Assembly (NCBI RefSeq): GCF_000154705.2
Contig: NZ_CM002917.1
Span: forward strand, 248,001 to 312,000
Length of the DNA: 64,000 nucleotides
Direction: 5' to 3'
From: Hoeflea phototrophica DFL-43
GTDB lineage: Bacteria > Pseudomonadota > Alphaproteobacteria > Rhizobiales > Rhizobiaceae
In this document: positions 9,321-17,573 of the stretch, piece after piece
How positions within the stretch are numbered: the stretch's first letter is position 1
Layout of the letters: the number at the start of each line of letters is the position of its first letter
Program-made: the position numbers and the translations under genes
The notes under the pieces: model-generated
The model's database searches: none
The model's input: only the letters and a program-made list of their open reading frames with translations
What the model was told of the DNA's origin: nothing

Positions 9321-10307
9321 ATGTTTCGATGGGGCATCATGTCGACGGCCAAGATCGGCCGCGACCAGGTTATTCCGCAATTGCAGGATTCGGAAAACGG
9401 CGTGGTCACGGCAATCGCCAGCCGTGATCATGCCCGCGCTCGCGCTGTGGCCGACCGGTTCGGCGCGCCTTACGCATTTTCCAGTTATGAGGAACTTCTG
9501 AGCTCACCGGATGTGGACGGCGTCTATATCCCCCTGCCAACGTCTCAGCATATCGAATGGTCGATCAAGGCCGCGCGTGCGGGCAAGCACGTTCTGTGTG
9601 AAAAGCCCATCGCCCTCAACGCCGCCGAAATCGCCCCGCTGATTGAGGCGCGCGACGCGGCCAATGTGCTGGTCTGTGAGGCCTTCATGGTCACCTACCA
9701 TCCGCAATGGCACAAGGTTCGGGATCTGATTGCCAATGGCGCGATCGGCCGTTTGCGCCACGTCCAGGGCGCTTTCTCCTACTTCAACACCGATCCGGAG
9801 AACATGCGCAACCAGCCCAGTCTCGGTGGCGGCGGGCTGCCCGACATCGGTGTGTATCCCACCGTGTCAACCCGGTTCTCAACCGGGCGCGAGCCGGTCA
9901 GGGTCCAGGCCACTGTCGAGCGTGATCCGGACTTCGGCACTGACCGGTACGCCAGCGTCAAGGCTGACTTCGGTGATTTCGATCTGAGCTTCTACTGCTC
10001 GACGCAGATGGCGCTTCGGCAGATCATGGTGTTCCACGGCGAGGCCGGATACATCGAGGTCACGGCCCCTTTCAATGCAGGCGATTACGGCCACGCCGTC
10101 GTCACGCTGCACAATCGTGGTCATGACGGGGCCGAAAGTTTTCGCTTTCCCGGCGTGCGCCAGTACCGGCTGCAGGCCGAGGCATTTGTGCGCAAGGTCG
10201 AGGGCGCAGATGAAGAGGTTTTCACCCTTGAACAATCCGTGCTCAACCAGAAACTGATAGACGCGATCTACCGTGCCGCCACCCATGATGGCTGGGAACA
10301 GGTCTGA
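9321..10307 (+). CDS. Gfo/Idh/MocA-family oxidoreductase
   Basis: A 328-residue NAD(P)-dependent sugar-type dehydrogenase. The N-terminal Rossmann fold opens [18 protein letters not shown], in place of the more common GxGxxG. The family motif [14 protein letters not shown] (about residues 90-103) supplies the catalytic lysine. The C-terminal alpha/beta domain contains [12 protein letters not shown], matching the xylose/trans-dihydrobenzenediol dehydrogenase subgroup. A strong GGAGG sits before the ATG at 9321; the reading frame continues 111 bases further upstream but without a better start. It is divergent from gtrA across 258 bases. The substrate is unknown, although a sugar is likely. Confidence 0.9.
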   Translation: MFRWGIMSTAKIGRDQVIPQLQDSENGVVTAIASRDHARARAVADRFGAPYAFSSYEELLSSPDVDGVYIPLPTSQHIEWSIKAARAGKHVLCEKPIALNAAEIAPLIEARDAANVLVCEAFMVTYHPQWHKVRDLIANGAIGRLRHVQGAFSYFNTDPENMRNQPSLGGGGLPDIGVYPTVSTRFSTGREPVRVQATVERDPDFGTDRYASVKADFGDFDLSFYCSTQMALRQIMVFHGEAGYIEVTAPFNAGDYGHAVVTLHNRGHDGAESFRFPGVRQYRLQAEAFVRKVEGADEEVFTLEQSVLNQKLIDAIYRAATHDGWEQV

Positions 10308-10504
10308 CGGACGTCTTCGAACAGCGCCAGCACCGGGTTACGCCGATTTGCAACTGGCAAAGGCCTGATGTATGCAAATTGTCCGTCCGGACTGCCCAAG
10401 AGCGAATCACCTTTGTTCCATAAGTATTTGAAAGTTAAAGAAAATATTTCGCTTCGGCGGGCGATGGGCAGTGAATGCAGTCACAAAACGGGGCGAGGAT
10501 CAGA

Positions 10505-11212
10505 ATGAACCGCGAGCAGACAAACCGGATCAGGTTCGCAATTGAGGAATTGCTGCCGCCGATCGTGCGTGATTCGGTGCTTTTTACAGGGCTGGCTCGT
10601 CTGGTTTGGGGAAAGCACATTGACACGCTTGCCGATTTTCGTGTCCGCGCACCATTTCTGACACCTGAAGAATATGAGGCGCTCTACACCGAGCATCCGC
10701 GGGTGCATGACGAGACTGACAATTCAAAGGCCTGCATCGCCGAAATCGCAAAGGACCTCACCGGCGACAGCGTCTGTGATGTGGGCTGCGGGACCGGATA
10801 TCTTCTCCGGAGCCTGGCTGAGCGCCGCAACGAGACGCCTCGTCGTTACGTTGGCGTCGATTTTGTCATTCCCGAACATTTTAGCGATCAGGGGCTGGAG
10901 TTCGTCAAGGCACCTATTGAAAAGCTGCCATTCGCCGATGGCGAATTCGATACGGTGATCTGCACCCATGTGATCGAACACATTCTTGATTACCGCAAGG
11001 CCCTGGCCGAGTTGCGGCGCATTGCACGCAAGCGGCTGATCATCGTGGTGCCGCGGGAGCGTGAGGCGATCTACACCTTCAACCCGCATTTCAACTTCTT
11101 CCCCTACAAGCACAGTTTCCTGCGCGCCATTCAGCCGCTCGAACATCGCTTCAAGTGCGTTGACATCGGGCGTGACATCTATTTCTCGGAAGAGAGGACG
11201 GTTCCGCTGTGA
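10505..11212 (+). CDS. Class I SAM-dependent methyltransferase
   Basis: A 235-residue methyltransferase. The SAM-binding motif I is VCDVGCGTGYLLRSL (about residues 87-101), motif II YVGVDF, and motif IV EFDTVICTHVIEHILDY, a pattern seen in methyltransferases acting on small molecules or glycolipids. Start ATG 10505 has GAGGAT six bases upstream; an ATG at 10475 would add ten residues but has no ribosome binding site. The stop codon overlaps the start of a small EmrE-like membrane protein, so the two are coupled. The neighbouring GT2 and GtrA suggest that the substrate is a lipid-linked sugar or envelope glycan, which is inference. The roughly 40 bases upstream (10412-10451) are markedly AT-rich and probably hold the promoter. 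Confidence 0.88.
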   Translation: MNREQTNRIRFAIEELLPPIVRDSVLFTGLARLVWGKHIDTLADFRVRAPFLTPEEYEALYTEHPRVHDETDNSKACIAEIAKDLTGDSVCDVGCGTGYLLRSLAERRNETPRRYVGVDFVIPEHFSDQGLEFVKAPIEKLPFADGEFDTVICTHVIEHILDYRKALAELRRIARKRLIIVVPREREAIYTFNPHFNFFPYKHSFLRAIQPLEHRFKCVDIGRDIYFSEERTVPL

Positions 11213-11565
11213 TGAAGACCTCCACACTGATGGGCGTCATCGCTGTCCCGCTTGTCATTTCCATCGGTCAGATTCTGTTCAAGCGGTCGAGCGAGACATT
11301 GAGCGGACCAGATGGCCCGATCTGGGGATTGATCACAAGTCCGCATTTTTGGATCGCGCTGGTCATGTACGGGTTGGCCACAGTGGCCTGGGTCTTCGTA
11401 ATTCGCGACATGCCGATCGGACGCGCCTACATGTTCATGGCGCTGTCCTATCTCTACATTCCGCTTCTTTCTCTGCTGTTTCTTTCCGAATCGATCACCA
11501 CACCACAGATCATCGGCGCGTTGATCATCTGTGTCGGAATTGTCGTGAGCGGGATGAAAGCCTGA
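11212..11565 (+). CDS. SMR/EmrE-like small membrane protein (ArnE/F-like)
   Basis: A 117-residue protein with four transmembrane segments (about 4-22, 43-62, 69-90, 95-115). It has the small-multidrug-resistance/EamA half-repeat pattern, including ISIGQILFKRSSE in helix 1 and GALIICVGIVVSGMKA at the end. Such half-size proteins act as dimers, either exporting cations or, as in ArnE/ArnF, flipping undecaprenyl-phosphate sugars. The ATG at 11212 overlaps the methyltransferase stop by one base (TGATG), and a GAGG lies ahead. With a methyltransferase directly upstream and GT2/GtrA genes nearby, a lipid-linked-sugar flippase role is more attractive than drug export, but the sequence alone cannot decide this. 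Confidence 0.82.
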   Translation: MKTSTLMGVIAVPLVISIGQILFKRSSETLSGPDGPIWGLITSPHFWIALVMYGLATVAWVFVIRDMPIGRAYMFMALSYLYIPLLSLLFLSESITTPQIIGALIICVGIVVSGMKA

Positions 11566-11671
11566 ACCCTGCGCGGGTATTTGGGCGCGTCAGGCGCAAT
11601 CAGGCGTGCCGACCGCCGCCCTGTGGAGTAGACATCAACCAGATCCGCATTGGCTCATTTCTGCGCCTGCT

Positions 11672-12682
11672 TCAGGCAGCGCTGCGCCTTTTGGCGACCG
11701 CTTTGACAGTCTTGCCCGACACCACATCCGGCTTGCTCCCGGTTCTTGGTGACGGAGCGATCGACATGTAGTGAAACCGCTTTTGTTCGGCCCTTCCGCG
11801 GGCCACCGAATCGAGAATCACGCCACCGGCAAAGATGATCAGCGACATCATCATCATCGCCACGGCAAGCATCCAGGTTGGCATCCGCGTTACCAGACCG
11901 GTCAGGAAGTATTCGTTCAGGACCGGCACCATGAACAGCATCGACAGCGACAGCATCATCACGCTGAGATAGCTGAAAAACGTGAACGGCCGTGTCTCTT
12001 TCATCAGCATGGCGAACATCCATAGGATCTTGGCGCCGTCTTTGAAGGTGGAAAGCTTGGACTGAGATCCTTCCGGACGTCGCCCATAATCAAGCATTAG
12101 TTCGGTCACCGGCAATTTCAGCACCGATGCATGGACGCTCATTTCAGTCTCGATCTCGAAACCACCTGACACCGCCGGGAAACTTTTGGCGAAGCGCCGG
12201 GAAAATGCCCGGTATCCGGAGAAGATGTCCGTGAAATCATTGCCGAAGATGGTCTTGTAGAGAGTGTTGAAAATCGAGTTGCCGAAGGCATGGCCGCGGC
12301 GTCCGGCGTCGTCGGTGACACCACGGCGAGTGCCGACCACCATGTCGCTGCGCTCTGTCAGAAGCGTCCGGATCAGCTCCGGACCGTCGTCGGGAGCATA
12401 AGTGCCATCCCCGTCCGCCATCAAGAACACATCCGCATCGATATCTGCGAACATCCGGCGGACGACGTGACCTTTGCCCTGACGGGTCTCACGGACCACG
12501 GTTGCCCCGGCAAGGGCTGCACGAAGTGCCGTCTGATCCTTGGAGTTGTTGTCATAGACATAAATTCTGGCGCTTGGCAGTGCCGCACGAAAACCGGCGA
12601 CAACCGCGCCGATTGTCTCGGCTTCATTGTAGCACGGCAGCACCACCGCGATATCAAGATCTTCGAAAACACCGTCTGACAT
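11672..12682 (-). CDS. GT2 family polyprenyl-phosphate glycosyltransferase
   Basis: A 336-residue glycosyltransferase of the DPM1/GtrB type. The GT-A domain begins IAVVLPCYNEAETIGAVV and has the metal- and nucleotide-binding ADGDGTY near residue 92. It is followed by GTRRG and GGFEIETEMSVHA. The C-terminal third carries two hydrophobic helices that anchor it in the inner membrane, and the tail is basic. It would transfer a sugar from a nucleotide donor to undecaprenyl phosphate. The ATG at 12682 has AGGA upstream; an extension to 12850 would add 56 residues of non-homologous, proline-rich sequence across the promoter region. It is divergent from the large membrane protein at 12790. Confidence 0.92.
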   Translation of the reverse strand: MSDGVFEDLDIAVVLPCYNEAETIGAVVAGFRAALPSARIYVYDNNSKDQTALRAALAGATVVRETRQGKGHVVRRMFADIDADVFLMADGDGTYAPDDGPELIRTLLTERSDMVVGTRRGVTDDAGRRGHAFGNSIFNTLYKTIFGNDFTDIFSGYRAFSRRFAKSFPAVSGGFEIETEMSVHASVLKLPVTELMLDYGRRPEGSQSKLSTFKDGAKILWMFAMLMKETRPFTFFSYLSVMMLSLSMLFMVPVLNEYFLTGLVTRMPTWMLAVAMMMMSLIIFAGGVILDSVARGRAEQKRFHYMSIAPSPRTGSKPDVVSGKTVKAVAKRRSAA

Positions 12683-12789
12683 GGGAAATCCTATTTGCTG
12701 CGGTCCATCCTCAGCGCTGGCTTTACTATTTCTTGAGAAGGTTAAGGCTAGGTTGCGGCGCGTGTAATAAGTGAGCTGGAGTCCTGCTT

Positions 12790-14643
12790 TTGACCAAGAA
12801 TAATCCGGCGGTGGGCCAGGCGGGTCTGGCGCTTGAAGCGGTTGCGCCACATTCCACGGCCTTCAGGACGCTTGCGCCGTTGCATCGTCCGGTCATGCTG
12901 GCGATGCTGGTTCTGACGGTGTTGACCGCGATCATGCACTTCTCCTCCTATGTCGATTATGTCGGCGCCGACAATGATGACGTGATGCGCCTCGTGCAGG
13001 TGCGCGATCTCCTGTCCGGCCAGGGCTGGTTTGATCTCACCCAGACAAGGCTTGGTCTTGAGGGCGGCACGCTGATGCACTGGTCGCGGCTCATCGATCT
13101 TCCTATCGCAAGCCTGGTCTTCGTCTTTTCCATGGTCATGGATCCGGTGATGGCCGAGGCAACGGCGCTGTTTGTCTGGCCACTGATCACCGTGGTGCCC
13201 ATCTTCTACGCCCTGGCCTTGGCCGGTCAGACCCTCTCTGGCGCTTCAGGGCGAGTGATCGCACTGTTGCTGGCGTTTCTGTTCGTGCTCAGTGTCAATC
13301 GCTTCCAGCCGGGATCGATCGATCATCACAATGTTCAGCTGGGGCTTGTCGCGGTCATCGCTGCCTGCCTGATCATGCCCGGACGACCGGCCCTGGCGCA
13401 TGGGGTTGCCGGCTTTGCCGCCGCCTTGGCGGTTGCCATTGGCGCGGAAACCACGCCACATATTGCGGTCATTGCACTGATCGTTGCGCTTCAATGGCTC
13501 TGGCTTGGCGAACCCGTGCGGGCGGCCGCACTGGCTTTTTCGCTGAGCATGGCGTCGACCCTCACAGCGGTCTTCTTTGCCACCGTGCCCCAGACGCAAT
13601 ACGGCCTCGTTGCCTGTGATGCGCTCTCGACCGGCTTTTATGCACTCGGCGTTGTTGGTGCGGGCGCATTTTTCCTCGCGGCCGCCGCCACCTCGCATCG
13701 AAGCCTGGCTTTCCGCTTCGCAGCGCTTGGCCTTGCTGGTGCCGCCACGCTTGGCATGACGCTGTTGATCGCGCCACAGTGCCTGGGCAATCCGCTCGCA
13801 GGGCTTGACCCGCTGCTCAAATCGATGTGGCTCGACAATGTCACCGAAGCCCAGTCCTTTATGGCGCAGCTGCGCGCCGAACCCTGGACCATCGGCGGCT
13901 TCTATGCGGTGCCAGTGCTGGCGATGGGCTTGTGCGTCTGGAACATTCGTAAGCGCCATCAGGTCCACGCCCATGGCGTTCTGCTGGTGTTGCTGCTGGT
14001 CTCCTGGGCGATCGCGCTGGTGCAGGTGCGTGGTTCGGTTTTTGCCAACCTCTTGTCGGCGATTCCGATGGCGGCGTTGATCGCCGATCTCCGCGCCCGC
14101 GCCAATGCTGATCCCAAGAATCTGCGCAAGGGGCTGGCCTTTGCGGGCGTCTCCTTTGTTGCAGTGCCTTTCATATGGGCTTTCGCCGGGGCGCTCGCCT
14201 TGATGGGCGTCGACAAGGTGATGGGCAAGGAAGTCGAAGGCCTGCCAACGCGAAGCGAGAACAAATGCGCGGATGCGGCGGCGATGGCACCCTTGGCGCA
14301 AGAGCCGACGGGTGTTGTCTCCAGCCCGTCCAATCTGGGTGCCCATATTCTCCGCTTCACCTCGCACAGGGCGCTTTCGGCACCCTATCACCGCAATCAG
14401 GGTGGCATGCTGACCGAGCTTTACGCCGCCATGGCCAGGCCGAAAGATGCAGTCAAGTTTTTGCGTGGAGCCGGCGTCACCGTTCTGGCCTATTGCCTCA
14501 GCGACCCTCAGACGCGGACGGTCATGGCGGCCGCGCCGGATGGGCTGTATGCGGAGCTTGCAAAGGGCAATGTCCCCGATTGGCTCGAGCCGGTGCCAGG
14601 AACCGGATCCGCGCCGCTTCAGCTCTATCGGGTGTTGCCCTGA
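12790..14643 (+). CDS. Large polytopic membrane protein, GT-C/STT3-like
   Basis: A 617-residue protein with about 11-12 transmembrane helices spread over residues 35-475 and a soluble C-terminal part of roughly 140 residues. The first periplasmic loop carries acidic residues in YVGADNDDVMRLVQVRDLL, and later GSIDHHNVQLG. This arrangement is reminiscent of the GT-C fold, in which acidic residues in loop 1 bind the metal and lipid-linked donor (STT3/PglB, PMT, ArnT). I see no WWDYG motif, so it is not a typical STT3. Start is TTG 12790, since an in-frame stop lies at 12772 and GGAG sits at 12778. Divergent from a polyprenyl-phosphate GT2, it may use that enzyme's product. I do not recognise the exact family. 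Confidence 0.7.
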   Translation: MTKNNPAVGQAGLALEAVAPHSTAFRTLAPLHRPVMLAMLVLTVLTAIMHFSSYVDYVGADNDDVMRLVQVRDLLSGQGWFDLTQTRLGLEGGTLMHWSRLIDLPIASLVFVFSMVMDPVMAEATALFVWPLITVVPIFYALALAGQTLSGASGRVIALLLAFLFVLSVNRFQPGSIDHHNVQLGLVAVIAACLIMPGRPALAHGVAGFAAALAVAIGAETTPHIAVIALIVALQWLWLGEPVRAAALAFSLSMASTLTAVFFATVPQTQYGLVACDALSTGFYALGVVGAGAFFLAAAATSHRSLAFRFAALGLAGAATLGMTLLIAPQCLGNPLAGLDPLLKSMWLDNVTEAQSFMAQLRAEPWTIGGFYAVPVLAMGLCVWNIRKRHQVHAHGVLLVLLLVSWAIALVQVRGSVFANLLSAIPMAALIADLRARANADPKNLRKGLAFAGVSFVAVPFIWAFAGALALMGVDKVMGKEVEGLPTRSENKCADAAAMAPLAQEPTGVVSSPSNLGAHILRFTSHRALSAPYHRNQGGMLTELYAAMARPKDAVKFLRGAGVTVLAYCLSDPQTRTVMAAAPDGLYAELAKGNVPDWLEPVPGTGSAPLQLYRVLP

Positions 14644-14655
14644 CAATTGGCCTGC

Positions 14656-14690
14656 GGCCGCGGTCATGTGATCGCGGCCTGTTCCCCTTC
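14656..14690 (+). terminator. Hairpin after the GT-C-like gene
   Basis: GGCCGCG (14656-14662) pairs with CGCGGCC (14673-14679), with some inner pairing. The downstream sequence has only a weak pyrimidine run, so terminator function is tentative. Confidence 0.4.
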
Positions 14691-14762
14691 ACGTGGCATC
14701 AGGCTAATCTGTTGAGGTGATTTGCGCATCTTGCGCACCTCTTTGGCAGATGGAGCCAGAGC

Positions 14763-15833
14763 ATGAGCAGACCCCTTTATCGCATCTTCGCCCGCTATCT
14801 GATGGCCTTGGGGCTCACATGTAGCCTGGTCGCGCCGGATCTGGGGCTCGCGATATCTGGCGCGCAGGCTGCTGAAACCGGCAAGCCCGCCAAGCAGATT
14901 TTTGGTGCCGCAAAGCTGCCGGCAGTGCTCCCTTCACGGGCGATAGGGTTTTACTCAAAAGGGTGTCTTGCGGGCGGCATTGCAATCCCGACCGATGGCG
15001 AGACCTGGCAGGCGATGCGGCTGTCGCGCAACCGGCGCTGGGGTCATCCCGATCTAATTGCGCTTGTCGAACGGCTGTCGCGCGAGGCCGCGGCCCAGGA
15101 CGGTTGGCCGGGCCTTCTGGTCGGCGACATTTCCCAACCGAGAGGCGGTCCGATGCTTTCGGGCCATGCCTCGCATCAGATGGGGCTGGATGCCGACATA
15201 TGGCTCACTCCGATGCCTGAGCGCCGTTTTTCACCTCAGGAGCGCGAAGATGTTTCGGCGACTTCGATGCTCAAGCAAAACACGCTCTATGTCGACCCGG
15301 ACCGGTGGACGCCCGCCCATGCGCGGCTATTGATGCGCGCGGCGAGCTACCCCGAAGTGGAACGGATTTTCGTCCATCCCGGCATCAAGAAGAAACTTTG
15401 TGACAGCTGGCAGGGTGACCGCGCCGCGATGGGCAAGGTCCGTCCCTATTACGGCCATCACTATCATTTCCACATCCGCATCAAGTGTCCGCCTGGCGCC
15501 ACGGGGTGCAAGAGCCAGACCCCGCCGCCTGCCGGATCAGGCTGCGGTGCGCCCCTGGCATGGTGGTTCAGCGACGAACCCTGGGCTCCGGCCAAGCCCA
15601 AGAAAGACACCAAGCCCAAACCCAAGAAACGCGAAATCCGACTGGCTGATCTGCCTGCCGCCTGCGCCGTGGTGGCTTCGGCGCCGGCACCCGCATCGGA
15701 AGCCGAGGTAACCCTCGGCGCAGATCCGATCGGCCGCATCGCCGCATCCGCGGTCGAAATGGCTCCCGCCGCATCCGCTTTCGCCACCTTGCCGAAGGTG
15801 GTCCCGCTGCCGGTCTGGCGTCCACGCGACTGA
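14763..15833 (+). CDS. mepA: Penicillin-insensitive murein endopeptidase MepA
   Basis: A zinc LAS-family peptidase that cuts D-Ala-meso-DAP cross-links in peptidoglycan in the periplasm. It has a signal peptide (about residues 1-37, ending GAQAAE) and the metal motifs GGPMLSGHASHQMGLDADIW (His and Asp ligands) and YYGHHYHFHIRIKCP (the final ligand and catalytic His). Conserved cysteines are present at the front and in SGCGAPLAWWF. The 356-residue protein is longer than E. coli MepA because of a C-terminal tail of about 90 residues, rich in Lys/Pro (PAKPKKDTKPKPKKRE) and then Ala/Pro, possibly for wall contact. GGAG precedes the ATG at 14763. Confidence 0.95.
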   Translation: MSRPLYRIFARYLMALGLTCSLVAPDLGLAISGAQAAETGKPAKQIFGAAKLPAVLPSRAIGFYSKGCLAGGIAIPTDGETWQAMRLSRNRRWGHPDLIALVERLSREAAAQDGWPGLLVGDISQPRGGPMLSGHASHQMGLDADIWLTPMPERRFSPQEREDVSATSMLKQNTLYVDPDRWTPAHARLLMRAASYPEVERIFVHPGIKKKLCDSWQGDRAAMGKVRPYYGHHYHFHIRIKCPPGATGCKSQTPPPAGSGCGAPLAWWFSDEPWAPAKPKKDTKPKPKKREIRLADLPAACAVVASAPAPASEAEVTLGADPIGRIAASAVEMAPAASAFATLPKVVPLPVWRPRD

Positions 15834-15892
15834 GACCGACGCCTGAGGCTGTCATTTGGTCATGCGCTGGTCGCCCGGCGTGAAATTTCCTT

Positions 15893-15932
15893 CCTATAGC
15901 GGCTTTCCGAACCGGAACGAAGCCGCTATAGG
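15893..15932. repeat. 13-bp inverted repeat upstream of mgsA
   Basis: CCTATAGCGGCTT (15893-15905) and AAGCCGCTATAGG (15920-15932) are perfect complements separated by 14 bases that can pair further (TTCCG with CGGAA). No T run follows, so it is either a factor-independent stop for mepA of unusual form or an RNA or operator element ahead of mgsA. Confidence 0.75.
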
Positions 15933-15988
15933 GAAGCGGTCAAATCGATTGAATAGCAAAATGCCCGTTTTGCTGGAATTGGACCGCC

Positions 15989-16366
15989 ATGACTGAGCGC
16001 AAAGCCATCGCGCTGATCGCCCATGATCAGAAAAAGGACGATCTGGCGGATTTTGCCCGTTCTCATCGCAAGGCCATGTCGGCCTATCCCATTGTAGCCA
16101 CTGGCACCACCGGCGGCCGCATTCTCGAGGCCTGCCCGGATCTTGATGTCACGCGGCTCAAGAGCGGGCCACTGGGCGGTGATCAGCAGATCGGCGCCTT
16201 GATCGCCACGGGTGAGGTTGCCCTCGTGCTCTTTTTTGTCGATCCGTTGACCGCGATGCCGCATGATGTCGACGTCAAGGCGTTGATGCGGCTTGCGATT
16301 GTTTATGATGTTCCCATGGCGCTCAACCGTGCCACCGCGGAACGCCTTCTGTCGACGCTCGACTGA
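15989..16366 (+). CDS. mgsA: Methylglyoxal synthase
   Basis: Converts dihydroxyacetone phosphate to methylglyoxal and phosphate, a relief route when sugar phosphates build up. The 125-residue protein has the diagnostic segments [13 protein letters not shown] (phosphate and His site), [26 protein letters not shown] (catalytic Asp) and [24 protein letters not shown]. The length is a little short of E. coli (152) but normal for rhizobia. It lies 72 bases ahead of glucokinase in the same direction, which links sugar phosphorylation with the overflow valve. A large inverted repeat occupies the upstream region. Confidence 0.96.
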   Translation: MTERKAIALIAHDQKKDDLADFARSHRKAMSAYPIVATGTTGGRILEACPDLDVTRLKSGPLGGDQQIGALIATGEVALVLFFVDPLTAMPHDVDVKALMRLAIVYDVPMALNRATAERLLSTLD

Positions 16367-16438
16367 GCACTGACACCCACATCGCGCGACCAGCCCGGTC
16401 GCCCCGAAACCAGATCCGGCCTGACAGGGACCCAACCG

Positions 16439-17464
16439 ATGCCAAATCCCAGCGACTCCGACCACACAATCGCCTTTCCGATTCTGATTGGCGACATTGG
16501 CGGCACCAACGCGCGTTTTGCAATTCTGACGGATGCCTATGCCGAACCCAAGGAGTTTCCGGTTCTGGCCACGGCCGACTTTGAGACCATCGACCTTGCC
16601 ATCCAGACCGGTGTTCTCGACAAGACCTCGCTACAGCCGCGGTCGGCCATTCTCGCCGTTGCAGGCCCGATCAAGGACAACGAGATCGACCTGACCAACT
16701 GCGATTGGGTGATCAAGCCCGAAGCCCTGATCCGCGAACTCGGTTTCGAAGATGTGATTGTGATCAATGATTTCGAAGCGCAAGCCCTGGCCGCCGCTTC
16801 GCTTGGGCAGGAGCATCTTGAGAAAGTGGGTGGCGGCGAAGTCCGTCCCGCCTCTTCCCGTGTTGTGGTGGGACCGGGCACCGGCCTGGGTGTCGCAGGC
16901 CTGGTCCATGCCCGGCACACATGGTTCCCCGTTCCCGGTGAAGGTGGCCATGTCGACATCGGCCCGAGAACGCCCCGCGATCTTGAGCTGTTCCCGCTGT
17001 ACGACACGATCGGGGGACGTGTTTCCGCCGAGCAGCTTCTGTGCGGCCGTGGCCTGATGAACATCTACCGGGCTGTCTGCAAGGCCGGCAAGATCAAGGA
17101 AAGCGCCACAAGCCCGGCGGAAGTCACCGCCGCATGGTCTGCAGGATCCGATCCCGCGGCAGTCGAGGCAATCGAACTCTTCGTCACCTATCTTGGCCGG
17201 GTTGCGGGCGATCTGGCGCTTATCTTCATGGCGCGCGGCGGCGTTTATCTCGCTGGCGGCATCGTTCAGAAGATCATTCCCGCGCTCAATCAACCGCGCT
17301 TCCGGGAGGCTTTCGAGGACAAGGCGCCGCACAACGAAATTCTTGAGAACATCCCCACCTTCGTCATCACGCATCCGCTTGCCGCGCTGCATGGCCTGGC
17401 GGCCTATGCGCGCACCCCGGTCCGTTTCGGCGTTTCCACCAAAGGCAGTCGCTGGAAGGCATAG
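16439..17464 (+). CDS. glk: Glucokinase
   Basis: ATP-dependent phosphorylation of glucose to glucose 6-phosphate. The 341-residue protein belongs to the bacterial glucokinase family: phosphate-1 motif [14 protein letters not shown], substrate motif [29 protein letters not shown], and the acidic and His residues of [20 protein letters not shown], followed by [12 protein letters not shown]. It starts at the ATG at 16439 with AGGGAC upstream. The ABC exporter follows after about 110 bases. Confidence 0.96.
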   Translation: MPNPSDSDHTIAFPILIGDIGGTNARFAILTDAYAEPKEFPVLATADFETIDLAIQTGVLDKTSLQPRSAILAVAGPIKDNEIDLTNCDWVIKPEALIRELGFEDVIVINDFEAQALAAASLGQEHLEKVGGGEVRPASSRVVVGPGTGLGVAGLVHARHTWFPVPGEGGHVDIGPRTPRDLELFPLYDTIGGRVSAEQLLCGRGLMNIYRAVCKAGKIKESATSPAEVTAAWSAGSDPAAVEAIELFVTYLGRVAGDLALIFMARGGVYLAGGIVQKIIPALNQPRFREAFEDKAPHNEILENIPTFVITHPLAALHGLAAYARTPVRFGVSTKGSRWKA

Positions 17465-17573
17465 GCAAACTGCCTTCAACCCGCTATAGAGCCGCTTGAA
17501 ACGGGCAGGCTGGTCCTCGCCCGAATGCGGCAAAGCCCCGGCATCGACCGGCGGCCTGATAGGACAAGGCAAC

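Noticed and set aside
12683..12850. N-terminal extension of the GT2 gene to position 12850
   Set aside because: The extra 56 residues are proline-rich, non-homologous and overlap the divergent gene; ATG 12682 has AGGA in place.
13246..14667. Long antisense open frame opposite the GT-C-like gene
   Set aside because: The product is rich in Arg/Gln/His with no domain. The opposite strand has clear membrane helices, a ribosome binding site and a hairpin after its end.
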